Shown here one piece after another: positions 6,649-13,484 of a stretch of 15,617 nt of DNA; position 1 is the first letter of the stretch, and each line of letters starts with the position of its first letter. This stretch comes from Candidatus Heimdallarchaeota archaeon AB_125 (GTDB lineage Archaea; Asgardarchaeota; Heimdallarchaeia; Heimdallarchaeales; Heimdallarchaeaceae): NCBI GenBank assembly GCA_001940755.1, contig MEHH01000030.1, forward strand, positions 1-15,617, read 5' to 3'. Position numbers and translations under genes: made by a program. Below the pieces are notes generated by a model. That model was not told where the DNA came from. It saw nothing but the letters and a program-made list of their open reading frames with translations, and did not search any database.

Positions 6649-6981
6649 GTGATCTCAGAGAAATTTAAGAGAAAGATTCAAGCAATATGGATTTCATTCA
6701 GACCTTTTCTGATTTTCTTATTAGTAATAGCTATTTTGTTTGCTATAGCTCTGCTCATTATAGCTTTGGTTTGGTTATTTGATGATAATAACGTTACTTT
6801 CCTAATTCTTGTAATTATAGACTTCTCTGTTCTTGGAATTTTTGCTATAGGATTCTTAGCTTTTGGATTCCAGTATGTAATATCATTACTAATAGAAAAA
6901 GAAGAAGTAAAATGTATCAATTGTGGAAAGACAATATCGAGTAAAGCTAAAATCTGCTCTGAATGTGGTGTAGAGCAGTAA
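6649..6981 (+). CDS. Two-helix membrane protein with C-terminal zinc ribbon
   Basis: A 110-residue protein. A basic amphipathic start (MISEKFKRKIQ) is followed by two long hydrophobic segments, about 17-44 and 49-82. A cytoplasmic zinc ribbon ends the chain, with C89-IN-C92 and C103-SE-C106. Zinc ribbon plus two TM segments is a frequent but functionally unassigned archaeal design. The GTG start is supported by a good Shine-Dalgarno five bases upstream. It converges with the macrodomain gene, whose stop lies 28 bases away. No enzyme motif is visible. Confidence 0.8.
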   Translation: MISEKFKRKIQAIWISFRPFLIFLLVIAILFAIALLIIALVWLFDDNNVTFLILVIIDFSVLGIFAIGFLAFGFQYVISLLIEKEEVKCINCGKTISSKAKICSECGVEQ

Positions 6982-7009
6982 TAAGCGCAAATCAACACTA
7001 AAAGACTAA

Positions 7010-7441
7010 CTAAATATAACAAACTAAGATTTCAATTTCTGAATCACTAAACACTTCATGTATTATATCTCTAACTTTATTCCATTCTAGTTTATCTATT
7101 CCACTGCCTACTTTAGGCATCGCTAACTTCTTGATGCTCTTCTCTACGCATATTTCTCTCATTCTTTCTAATGCTTGTTTCATAGTTTCATAGGTAGGTT
7201 TGTGAAAAACTAGATTCTTTGTAATTAAATTGAATACTCTCCCTAATAGAATGCAAGTTGGATGATCTAGAACTGAAGGATTTTCTTTCTTTATCTGCCT
7301 GAATTGTTCTTTTAGATCAAATTTCTTGTTGAATGGAACTGCTATTCCTCCTCCCATAACGAAATCTGAGCTTATGCAATGAGCAAGATAATAGTCTTCA
7401 GACACAGTAAAAAGATCTTTTTGTAATTCTTGATAATGCAT
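7010..7441 (-). CDS. TARG1/ALC1-type macrodomain protein (ADP-ribosyl hydrolase)
   Basis: A 143-residue single macrodomain. LAHCISSDFVMGGGIAVPF (residues 19-37) is the ADP-ribose-binding entry. LITKNLVFHKPTYETM (72-87) and MPKVGSGIDKLEW (108-120) are signatures of the TARG1/OARD1 and Poa1p branch. Human TARG1 uses a lysine in the ITK segment and an aspartate in the G-D-L-W segment; the equivalents K75 and D116 are present with the same 41-residue spacing. Expected activity is removal of ADP-ribose from acidic side chains and deacylation of O-acetyl-ADP-ribose (family knowledge). It starts 35 bases after the stop of the VCBS gene on the same strand and probably shares its transcript. No separate promoter was recognised. 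Confidence 0.88.
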   Translation of the reverse strand: MHYQELQKDLFTVSEDYYLAHCISSDFVMGGGIAVPFNKKFDLKEQFRQIKKENPSVLDHPTCILLGRVFNLITKNLVFHKPTYETMKQALERMREICVEKSIKKLAMPKVGSGIDKLEWNKVRDIIHEVFSDSEIEILVCYI

Positions 7442-7476
7442 CTCATATCACATTTTTCTGATTTTTCTTATTCATT

Positions 7477-9210
7477 CTATTTCATATCTTTTTCAGCTAA
7501 ATATCTTCTTTCAATTTTTTCTTTATCTATAGACATTGTAAATCTCGATTTAATCCAAATAGTCAAGTTCTTTATCATTTTAACTGTTACTTTGTATTTT
7601 CTCTCAATAATAACAGCTGCTACAACTGTACCAATCCATACGGGTAAGAGATATCCAGCATATAAAACGGACCAGTTATCCCATTTTTGTGGATTTAAAC
7701 CTCTTCTGTATTCTTTCAAGTTGATTATCCCATCTGAATCCGAATCCAAGTTTGAATCATCAAGGAGAGGATCGAGATTATATTCATATTCCCAGTTATC
7801 TAGCATTCCGTCTGAATCACTATCTGGATTTGATATGTTTGTACCAGCAAATGTTTCACATAGATCACTCATATAATCTCCATCACTATCAATGTGACCA
7901 TGATTTCTGTAATCTCCTCTAAAGCTCCACCACGAACTTTGACTTGGTTGAGCTTCAGGATATTGAATACATACAAGATTTCCGGGATCTGGATTAGCTA
8001 CAATCTCTACGATTCCATCATCATTTAGATCTCCTATTGCATAACTAGAAAACCAGCACTTACCAATATCTAAAACTAACTCTTGGGTTCCATTTTCATC
8101 ATATATCTCTATACCATGAGTAGTCCCAAACAATATTTCTATATCATTATCTCCGTCAACATCTGATAATGCTATATGAGAACTACCAATTCCAGCTAAA
8201 CTGCTTGTATTCCACTTTTGTAATCCATTGCTACCTAAACAAACAAGAATTGAAGTATAGATATCTTCTAACAATATTACTAACTCCATTTGATTATCAT
8301 TGTCGAAATCTGCAAAACTAGGAGCATAATGAATTAAGTGATGATAGCTTTGGGATGAATTATGATAACTTCCAGTATTATACTTCCACCTCAATGTTCC
8401 ATTATGATTGAAACAGTAGACAAATTGTCTTAAAGTAGTCACGAACAACTCTAAATTTCCATCATTGTCTATATCAGCAAAATTTGTCCATCGAGGATCA
8501 TCGTTGTACCACGCATCTAAAAGATCATAGCTCCATTTAACAGTTCCATTTGAATCAAATACATAAAGCTGCTCATCCTTTGGAAGAACAATAATATCTA
8601 AACTTCCGTCTTGATCTAAATCTATAATGTTAGGAGAAGAGTATGTTTCATAGCCTTCGGTTGATACATTTAATAGCCTAACCACCTTTCCCCTAGAATT
8701 TAAGATAAAGGGTGTACTTCTATCAGGTTGAATAACAATTTCCAATCTATCATCACCCTCTAAATTTCCTATTGCAGGAAGACTATGCTCTGTATCACTA
8801 AAATCTGTATTTTTCCACATTAATCGTCCTTTATGACTTATGCAATATATCCCATATCTTGCCGCAAAGATTATTTCCATTTTGCCATCTCGATCTACAT
8901 CACTCACACTATAGTAGTCACAAAAACCTGTTATGTCTCTGAAATAAAATTTCCATATTGTTTTTCCAGAAGAATCAAAACATATAAGTCTTGGATTTGT
9001 TCCATAATCATCAGTAATAACAGCTAACACTTCCTTTCTTCCATCCTGATCTATATCTGCAATTGTTATTGATCCTTCCACATCTTCAAATTCTCTTATC
9101 CACAATGCTAGATCTAAATCATCAGATGCTGATTGAGTAAAGGTAACATTTGAGGTAAGAAACAAAACTGTGAAAATAAAAGAAATACTCCACAACCTAA
9201 TAATTTTCAT
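7477..9210 (-). CDS. Surface VCBS/FG-GAP propeller protein with calcium repeats and C-terminal TM
   Basis: A 577-residue membrane-anchored surface protein. A signal peptide covers about 1-27. Eight FG-GAP/VCBS-like blades each carry a calcium-type Asp loop: D52-IDQDG, near 104 (DVDRDG), 149, 197 (DLDQDG), 246 (DIDNDG), 301, 350 (DVDGDN) and 394 (DLNDDG). They alternate with PQQ-like strands such as CFDSSGKTIWKF. Thrombospondin-3-like loops follow (DSDGDYMSD 441-449, DSDSDGMLD 463-471, DSDSDGIIN 489-497). A TM helix spans about 515-536, with a basic cytoplasmic tail of about 40 residues. The ATG at 9210 lies about where a minus-strand TATA box would start transcription, so it is leaderless. 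An adhesion or ligand-binding role is inferred from integrin-like propellers. It is a likely transcriptional partner of the macrodomain gene. Confidence 0.88.
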   Translation of the reverse strand: MKIIRLWSISFIFTVLFLTSNVTFTQSASDDLDLALWIREFEDVEGSITIADIDQDGRKEVLAVITDDYGTNPRLICFDSSGKTIWKFYFRDITGFCDYYSVSDVDRDGKMEIIFAARYGIYCISHKGRLMWKNTDFSDTEHSLPAIGNLEGDDRLEIVIQPDRSTPFILNSRGKVVRLLNVSTEGYETYSSPNIIDLDQDGSLDIIVLPKDEQLYVFDSNGTVKWSYDLLDAWYNDDPRWTNFADIDNDGNLELFVTTLRQFVYCFNHNGTLRWKYNTGSYHNSSQSYHHLIHYAPSFADFDNDNQMELVILLEDIYTSILVCLGSNGLQKWNTSSLAGIGSSHIALSDVDGDNDIEILFGTTHGIEIYDENGTQELVLDIGKCWFSSYAIGDLNDDGIVEIVANPDPGNLVCIQYPEAQPSQSSWWSFRGDYRNHGHIDSDGDYMSDLCETFAGTNISNPDSDSDGMLDNWEYEYNLDPLLDDSNLDSDSDGIINLKEYRRGLNPQKWDNWSVLYAGYLLPVWIGTVVAAVIIERKYKVTVKMIKNLTIWIKSRFTMSIDKEKIERRYLAEKDMK

Positions 9211-9232
9211 AAAAACACAATAATCTGTTCGA

Positions 9233-9240
9233 ATTTAAAT
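9233..9240 (-). promoter_or_regulatory. TATA box for the VCBS gene
   Basis: On the minus strand, CCAAAGGAT followed by ATTTAAAT. Initiation falls within a few bases of ATG 9210. Confidence 0.6.
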
Positions 9241-9262
9241 ATCCTTTGGTTTCAAGAGAAGG

Positions 9263-9270
9263 ATTTAAAA
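9263..9270 (+). promoter_or_regulatory. TATA box for the atypical tRNA gene
   Basis: AGAAGG followed by ATTTAAAA, 44 bases before the tRNA. The spacing is the same as for tRNA-Gln(CUG), which argues that the gene is transcribed. Confidence 0.55.
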
Positions 9271-9306
9271 TCTAACTAGTAGAACAAAAGATGTAATCAA
9301 CAAACT

Positions 9307-9381
9307 AGCCCTATGGTGTAGTGGCCAAGCATTGTAGGTTTCGGTCTGCAGACGGAAGTTCGAATCTTCCTAGGGCTACCA
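9307..9381 (+). tRNA. Atypical tRNA, Gln-like body, non-standard anticodon arm
   Basis: A perfect 7-bp acceptor stem AGCCCTA/TAGGGCT, A73 and encoded CCA are present. The D arm is GTGT/GCAT with a GG-containing loop, and the T arm GGAAG-TTCGAAT-CTTCC is perfect. The anticodon arm does not make a 7-base loop. TGTAG/CTGCA pairs with an 8-base loop GTTTCGGT, or GTAGG/TCTGC pairs with a 6-base loop. Reading U33 in the usual place gives UUC (Glu); a one-base shift gives UCG (Arg). The acceptor and D arm closely resemble the tRNA-Gln(UUG) of this window. The total length of 72 bases before CCA leaves no room for an intron. The isotype is not assigned; it may be functional with an expanded loop or be degenerate. 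Confidence 0.75.
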
Positions 9382-9399
9382 GTTTCTTTTATTCTTCTT
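9382..9399 (+). terminator. T-rich tail after the atypical tRNA
   Basis: A pyrimidine-rich run follows the CCA and abuts the stop codon of the convergent SDR gene. Confidence 0.4.
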
Positions 9400-10119
9400 T
9401 TACCAAGGTAACTCATTACCTTCCCAATCAAAGAATTTACCGGTTTCTTCTATAGACAGATTATCAATTACATTTCTAATTCCTTTAATTGATTCATATG
9501 TGGTTAGAGGAGCATTTTCAGTATATTCCATAGTGGTCTTGACCCATCCAGGATGAATGGAAACAACAGTTATTCCATCTTCTTCTAGATCAACAGAAAG
9601 TGCTTTAGTGATCATATTCAATGCCGCTTTACTAGCACTATAACTATATCCTCCTCCTTTTCGACTTCTTCTTCCAATACTCCCACTTGTTGATGAAATG
9701 TTGATAATAATTGGATTTTCTCCGTTTTTAATAAGTGGTAAAAATCTCTCAATAATAAGAACTGGAGCAATTGTGTTTACAGAAAATATTCTTTCAAAAT
9801 TCTCTTTATACAACTTACCTAGTTCATCATTGTACTTCTCTTGTGCCCCGAAACGGATTCCTGCATTGTTGATCAGTATATCTAAACCCTCCACTTCTTG
9901 AGAGACTATTGTAAAAGCATTATCAATTGAATCTTTATCAGAGACATCTAAATCAACTAAAATTAATCTATCTTGAAATTTGCCTTTTAATTCTAATAGT
10001 TCTGGATACTTTGATGGATTTCTATTGCAAGCTATAATTTTGTCTCCATTATCTAGGAGTTGTCTTACAAATTCGAATCCTAATCCTCTACTACTTCCAG
10101 TTATCAAAATCCTTCTCAT
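9400..10119 (-). CDS. Short-chain dehydrogenase/reductase (SDR), downstream paralogue
   Basis: A 239-residue classical SDR, an NAD(P)-dependent oxidoreductase on a Rossmann fold. It has TGSSRGLG (7-14) for the cofactor, LDVSD (57-61) for the adenine ring, NNAG (84-87), serine segment SSTSGS (142-147), catalytic Y160-SAS-K164 and PGW (190-192). R11 in the glycine loop and R33 after the second strand suggest NADP(H) preference (inference). The C-terminus EGNELPW and overall form resemble carbonyl-reductase/C-factor-like SDRs. The substrate is unknown. It starts 26 bases after the stop of the related upstream gene, which it matches at roughly half of positions by eye, so the two are a tandem duplication and likely one operon. 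Confidence 0.9.
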   Translation of the reverse strand: MRRILITGSSRGLGFEFVRQLLDNGDKIIACNRNPSKYPELLELKGKFQDRLILVDLDVSDKDSIDNAFTIVSQEVEGLDILINNAGIRFGAQEKYNDELGKLYKENFERIFSVNTIAPVLIIERFLPLIKNGENPIIINISSTSGSIGRRSRKGGGYSYSASKAALNMITKALSVDLEEDGITVVSIHPGWVKTTMEYTENAPLTTYESIKGIRNVIDNLSIEETGKFFDWEGNELPW

Positions 10120-10145
10120 AACTATCTTTCCTATATGTCAAATAT

Positions 10146-10856
10146 CTACCAGGGAACTTCTTTTCCTTCTCTATCAAGAAATTTACCAGAATCTGAGAGT
10201 CCACTTCTTTCAGTTAAATCAATTATTTGTGATATTGGTTCTTCTATTTCCAATGGAGCATTCGAACCACCCATATCTGTTTTTATCCACCCTGGGTGAA
10301 TTGCTAATGCAACTATTCCTTTATCCCTCAAATCATTTGATAAAACTTTTGTAACCATGTTAAGAGCTGCCTTACTTGTTGAATAGGAATATTTGCCGCC
10401 AACATTTCTCAAAGCAATACTTCCATTCTGAGAAGAAATGTTAACTATCTTTGCATTACTGCTATTTTCCAAAAGTGGTAAAAATCTTTCAGACATTAAT
10501 AATGGTGCAATAGTATTGACTAAAAAGACCTTACTAAAGTCTTCTTTGTAAATCTCTCCAAGTACTGAGGATTCTTCCTCATTTCCGGAAATTATTCCTG
10601 CATTATTGATAAGAATATCAATATTATCGAATTCTTTCTCAATTTCTTCAAAAACTGTATTTCGAGACTGCTCATCTGCAACATCAAGTTGTACAATAGT
10701 TAATCTATCAGAAAATCTAGTCTTCATCTCTTTCAAATCATCAGCTTTCTCAGGTTTCCTGCAACTAGCAATAACATAATCTCCTCTTTCAAGATATTGT
10801 TTTGTAAATTCAAATCCTAACCCTCTACTAGCTCCAGTAATGAAAATTTTCTTCAT
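10146..10856 (-). CDS. Short-chain dehydrogenase/reductase (SDR), upstream paralogue
   Basis: A 236-residue classical SDR with TGASRGLG (7-14), LDVAD (57-61), NNAG (84-87), SSQNGS (141-146) and catalytic Y158-STS-K162. The shared ending GKFLDREGKEVPW ties it to the downstream paralogue. ATG 10856 is preferred over ATG 10865. A minus-strand TATA box at 10878-10885 would start transcription near 10857, and the paralogue begins at the equivalent residue. It is the first gene of the two-gene minus-strand unit. The substrate is unknown; sequence divergence between the copies, especially in the 90-105 and 190-215 regions around the active site, suggests different substrates (inference). Confidence 0.9.
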   Translation of the reverse strand: MKKIFITGASRGLGFEFTKQYLERGDYVIASCRKPEKADDLKEMKTRFSDRLTIVQLDVADEQSRNTVFEEIEKEFDNIDILINNAGIISGNEEESSVLGEIYKEDFSKVFLVNTIAPLLMSERFLPLLENSSNAKIVNISSQNGSIALRNVGGKYSYSTSKAALNMVTKVLSNDLRDKGIVALAIHPGWIKTDMGGSNAPLEIEEPISQIIDLTERSGLSDSGKFLDREGKEVPW

Positions 10857-10877
10857 AAAATTCATAGAAATTAGACA

Positions 10878-10885
10878 TTTATAAC
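10878..10885 (-). promoter_or_regulatory. TATA box for the SDR pair
   Basis: On the minus strand GTTATAAATG. Initiation is expected at about 10857, which supports a leaderless start at 10856. Confidence 0.55.
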
Positions 10886-10919
10886 AACTTTCTTTGAAGT
10901 TTTGAAGCTTCTACCAAAA

Positions 10920-10927
10920 CTTTAAAA
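10920..10927 (+). promoter_or_regulatory. TATA box for tRNA-Gln(CUG)
   Basis: CCAAAA followed by CTTTAAAA, 43 bases upstream of the tRNA. It is divergent from the SDR promoter within the same 100-base gap. Confidence 0.55.
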
Positions 10928-10962
10928 TTTCCCGTTAATCTACTCAATTCGGTAAGAAGTGA

Positions 10963-11036
10963 AGACCCATCGTCTAGTGGAAGGATACGGGACTCTGGAT
11001 CCTGTGGCAGGCGTTCAAATCGCCTTGGGTCTGCCA
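10963..11036 (+). tRNA. tRNA-Gln(CUG)
   Basis: Acceptor AGACCCA/TGGGTCT (7 bp), D arm GTCT/GGAT with loop AGTGGAA, anticodon arm CGGGA-CTCTGGA-TCCTG giving anticodon CUG (Gln), variable region TGGC, T arm AGGCG-TTCAAAT-CGCCT, and CCA encoded. No intron. The discriminator is G73, unlike the A73 of the UUG gene. G73 is the identity base favoured by bacterial GlnRS. The gene ends two bases before the stop codon of a convergent minus-strand gene. Confidence 0.93.
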
Positions 11037-11038
11037 TT

Positions 11039-11515
11039 TTAACATTTTAAGCAATAATTATCTAGATGGATGGTTTTATTATCGCAGTTTGAGCAAAAGA
11101 GAATCTTTGTTTTATCTAAATTGAATTTATTTAGTTTCTCTTCTATTTCAGCTTTAGAGTGATACATTAGAACTACAGTATTTGGACTACCTTCAACCAT
11201 TCTAGAAAGAGGTCTATTCTTTTCATTCAACAAACAAATTACTGGCATATCATTTTGAAGAGCATACATTATTTCCATCCCAACTCCATGAGATGGTTCA
11301 TTAACATCTGCAATTATCCTTGCTGATTGTTGTAACCAATTCATATCTCTCTCAAACACTTCTTTTGATGTGGCATCTTCCATTTTACCAGGAACAAATG
11401 GATTGTATCCTTGTGATTCTGCGAATTTAACAAGAATATCTAGTAAAGAGAAGTCTAGTTGTGTGGCTTTTATCATTGAACAAGCAATGTAAACATTTTT
11501 TTCTCTCTTTATCAT
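11039..11515 (-). CDS. DNPH1/nucleoside 2-deoxyribosyltransferase-like enzyme with zinc-ribbon tail
   Basis: A 158-residue protein. Residues 7-130 match the nucleoside 2-deoxyribosyltransferase superfamily, closest in motif to DNPH1/Rcl, which cleaves the N-glycosidic bond of deoxynucleoside monophosphates. VYIACSM (8-14) is the phosphate/base loop. DMNWLQQSARIIADVNEP (57-74) is followed by SHGVGMEIMYAL, in which E81 is at the catalytic glutamate position and D70 at the acidic partner. Residues 141-158 add a zinc knuckle C141-SN-C144 and C155-LK-C158, ending the protein exactly at the last cysteine. This extension is not part of the usual family. The start is fixed by a TATA box giving a leaderless ATG. 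The substrate is inferred from the family only. Confidence 0.82.
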   Translation of the reverse strand: MIKREKNVYIACSMIKATQLDFSLLDILVKFAESQGYNPFVPGKMEDATSKEVFERDMNWLQQSARIIADVNEPSHGVGMEIMYALQNDMPVICLLNEKNRPLSRMVEGSPNTVVLMYHSKAEIEEKLNKFNLDKTKILFCSNCDNKTIHLDNYCLKC

Positions 11516-11537
11516 TAAACAAAAATAAAATAAAGAA

Positions 11538-11545
11538 ATATAAAA
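11538..11545 (-). promoter_or_regulatory. TATA box for the DNPH1-like gene
   Basis: On the minus strand ACTTTTATATTTC. Initiation is expected at about 11516, one base before ATG 11515, so the mRNA should be leaderless and separate from the gene upstream. Confidence 0.6.
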
Positions 11546-11558
11546 GTAGTTTTCAAGC

Positions 11559-12989
11559 TTAAATCATTACTGCTTGTTCTGATAGCTTCTTTAATCCATT
11601 TAATGCTGTTAATGCTATAGTAGTTTCTTCAATACTAGAGTTCCATAGACCCTCTTTATCTTGAATTGCAGCAAGATAAATGGCAGACTTCTTTAGAGGT
11701 AAGGAATCAGCTGTTTCACTTGGGAGGAGTGATTGAATAACATATCCAGTTGTTCCAATATTCGCTGCCCATGAGCCTTCAATAAATTGGGTTCCAATAA
11801 CAGCTTGAACAAATTGTTGTCTTCTTGTAGGGGCTCTTCTGATATCATGTAATGCCAGCATCATTCTTGCAAACATTTCAATAGGAGTTTTTCCTGTCTG
11901 CGATGTGGAAAATCGAGCATACCCTCTTTTAACAATAATATCAATTGATGCGGAGAAAAGATTAGCCATCTTATCAAGTAATTTAATATTACCGGTAATA
12001 TCTCCAACATAACTCATCATGATATGTAGAGGGGTAGTTCTAGAACGAAGATTTGAAGTAAATCTATTCAACTTATTGATGAAATCCCATTCTGTTTCTT
12101 CAAAAATTGAATCGAAGAATTCAGTTACCAAATCTATTCTAGTATCGAAAATTGTTGGATCAAAGAGACTAAGAACATATAAAACGTAGAACTGTTCATA
12201 TGAGTTATCAATTGTTTCAGCTGTGTCAACTACAGCTTTAAGACTCTCAATAGACTTACCTAAAGTTACAGTTTTCTTACCTTCTTCTGTATTAATTATC
12301 CATTCTGTGTCCTCATTGTATCCTAAAACGTTAAAAAGTTCCAATACACAAGCTGTTTCGAATGTGGGATTAAAGTCTCCCCAGAAACCTTCTTCAGAAA
12401 CTCTGCGTTTCAGCGCATTTAATCCCTTAGTCATAGATTTGTTAATGTTTAGTTCAGCTAATCTCTTGGTCTCAAGACTTTTTTCAAGAAGAGAAAATTG
12501 ATTTTCCAATCCAAAAGTGTCAGACCTATCAGTTCTTGGTATTGAAAACAGGAAATACGCTGATTCTATCACATTAAGGAGAAAGAACAAGACTATTAAC
12601 GCAACACTTATCGAGTCTACTCTTCCTAATGGATCACCTGTTGCTACTTCAATGTAAAATCCAGGTATACTTGCATAAAGAATGATTACAGTGAGAGAAG
12701 CAATTCCTAAAACTGATAATAGTTTATTTGTATTTTCACCAAATATATCTATGAAATAGTGGTTTTCAATATAACTAAGAATCAGAACTAATTCAAAGAA
12801 AAATCCTAATGGGAAGAAAATGTATTTACCTGTTGGGCCCATCGGTGCAAAGGTAATAACGTACAGATACACCAGAGTGATAGCAAAAATGGTTAAACCA
12901 AACACTAATGTTTCAACAAATCTTCTCAGTCCAATCCTTTGCCCAAACTTCAGTACCCTCGAATAAATACGGTAAGTTTCTTGAGTCAT
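11559..12989 (-). CDS. Four-helix membrane protein fused to a terpenoid-cyclase-like alpha/alpha domain
   Basis: A 476-residue protein. Hydrophobic segments lie near 25-47, 56-75, 90-112 and 124-149. A cytoplasmic part follows, with a coiled region (160-195) and alpha-helical repeats. The repeats carry QW-like motifs of the squalene cyclase/prenyltransferase toroid: EEGFWGDFNPTFETACVL (199-216), QFIEGSWAANIGTTGYV (401-417) and QDKEGLWNSSIEETTIALTAL (443-463). The spacing Q-x3-G-x-W-x5-T is the recognisable feature. The DxDD or zinc-ligand residues of true cyclases or prenyltransferases are not seen, so a binding rather than catalytic toroid is likely (inference). The start is leaderless from a minus-strand TATA box at 13010-13017. 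I do not recognise a named family. Confidence 0.75.
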   Translation of the reverse strand: MTQETYRIYSRVLKFGQRIGLRRFVETLVFGLTIFAITLVYLYVITFAPMGPTGKYIFFPLGFFFELVLILSYIENHYFIDIFGENTNKLLSVLGIASLTVIILYASIPGFYIEVATGDPLGRVDSISVALIVLFFLLNVIESAYFLFSIPRTDRSDTFGLENQFSLLEKSLETKRLAELNINKSMTKGLNALKRRVSEEGFWGDFNPTFETACVLELFNVLGYNEDTEWIINTEEGKKTVTLGKSIESLKAVVDTAETIDNSYEQFYVLYVLSLFDPTIFDTRIDLVTEFFDSIFEETEWDFINKLNRFTSNLRSRTTPLHIMMSYVGDITGNIKLLDKMANLFSASIDIIVKRGYARFSTSQTGKTPIEMFARMMLALHDIRRAPTRRQQFVQAVIGTQFIEGSWAANIGTTGYVIQSLLPSETADSLPLKKSAIYLAAIQDKEGLWNSSIEETTIALTALNGLKKLSEQAVMI

Positions 12990-13009
12990 TAGATAAACTA
13001 ACTTAACTT

Positions 13010-13017
13010 AATATAAA
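13010..13017 (-). promoter_or_regulatory. TATA box for the membrane toroid gene
   Basis: On the minus strand TTTTTTATATTAAG, placing initiation at about 12988, exactly at the ATG. Confidence 0.6.
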
Positions 13018-13050
13018 AAAATTGCTGATAAACCGTATAAAAATTAAGCA

Positions 13051-13395
13051 TTATGCAAACACATAAGCTAAAATTATGACCAATACACTAATTATTGTAA
13101 GAGTTCCCATAATCCAAGTCCATTCTTTGAACATTTTACCTGCTTCTTCAGGTTTATCTCTTTTCTTCATTCTGAAGGAAGATGCAATTCCTGCCAAACC
13201 CAATGGATAGAGCATAAAAACGATATTTACAGCGTTGAATGCTTTGTCTCCTAAAAAGATAACAATGAATGAAATTATAAATAATACTGCACCAACAATT
13301 GAGATCAAATCTAAAATCTTGTCACCAAATTCTGTCTTTCCATATTCATCTTTTATGGTTTTGAATGTTTTGCCAATAGTTTGTCGTATGCTCAT
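13051..13395 (-). CDS. Small three-helix membrane protein
   Basis: A 114-residue protein with a charged 28-residue N-terminal segment. Hydrophobic helices lie near 29-48, 52-71 and 92-113, with a basic loop RMKKRDKPEEAGK between the second and third. The ATG at 13395 is preceded by AGGGGA as a ribosome-binding motif. TTTATAAA at 13441-13448 is a suitable TATA box; TATAAAAT at 13407-13414 is too close unless initiation is shifted. I do not recognise a family. It lies 61 bases upstream of the toroid membrane protein on the same strand. That gene has its own TATA box, so co-expression is uncertain. Confidence 0.7.
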   Translation of the reverse strand: MSIRQTIGKTFKTIKDEYGKTEFGDKILDLISIVGAVLFIISFIVIFLGDKAFNAVNIVFMLYPLGLAGIASSFRMKKRDKPEEAGKMFKEWTWIMGTLTIISVLVIILAYVFA

Positions 13396-13484
13396 AGATT
13401 TCCCCTATTTTATACTCTCGACTTAAAGACTGATAATCTATTTATAAATCTTCTTTTCTCTTCGGAAATTAGAAACACATTGAT

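Noticed and set aside
7430..7876. Plus-strand frame of 148 codons over the start of the macrodomain gene and the 3' end of the VCBS gene.
   Set aside because: It is the antisense of two well-supported genes and has no domain pattern.
9307..9381. Reading the atypical tRNA as tRNA-Cys through CTGCAGA (anticodon GCA).
   Set aside because: That loop would need a stem using bases that already form the T stem, and only one base would remain between the arms, so no cloverleaf results.
9980..10354. Plus-strand frame of 124 codons across the SDR genes.
   Set aside because: It is antisense to both SDRs, with leucine/serine-rich shadow composition and no motif or promoter.
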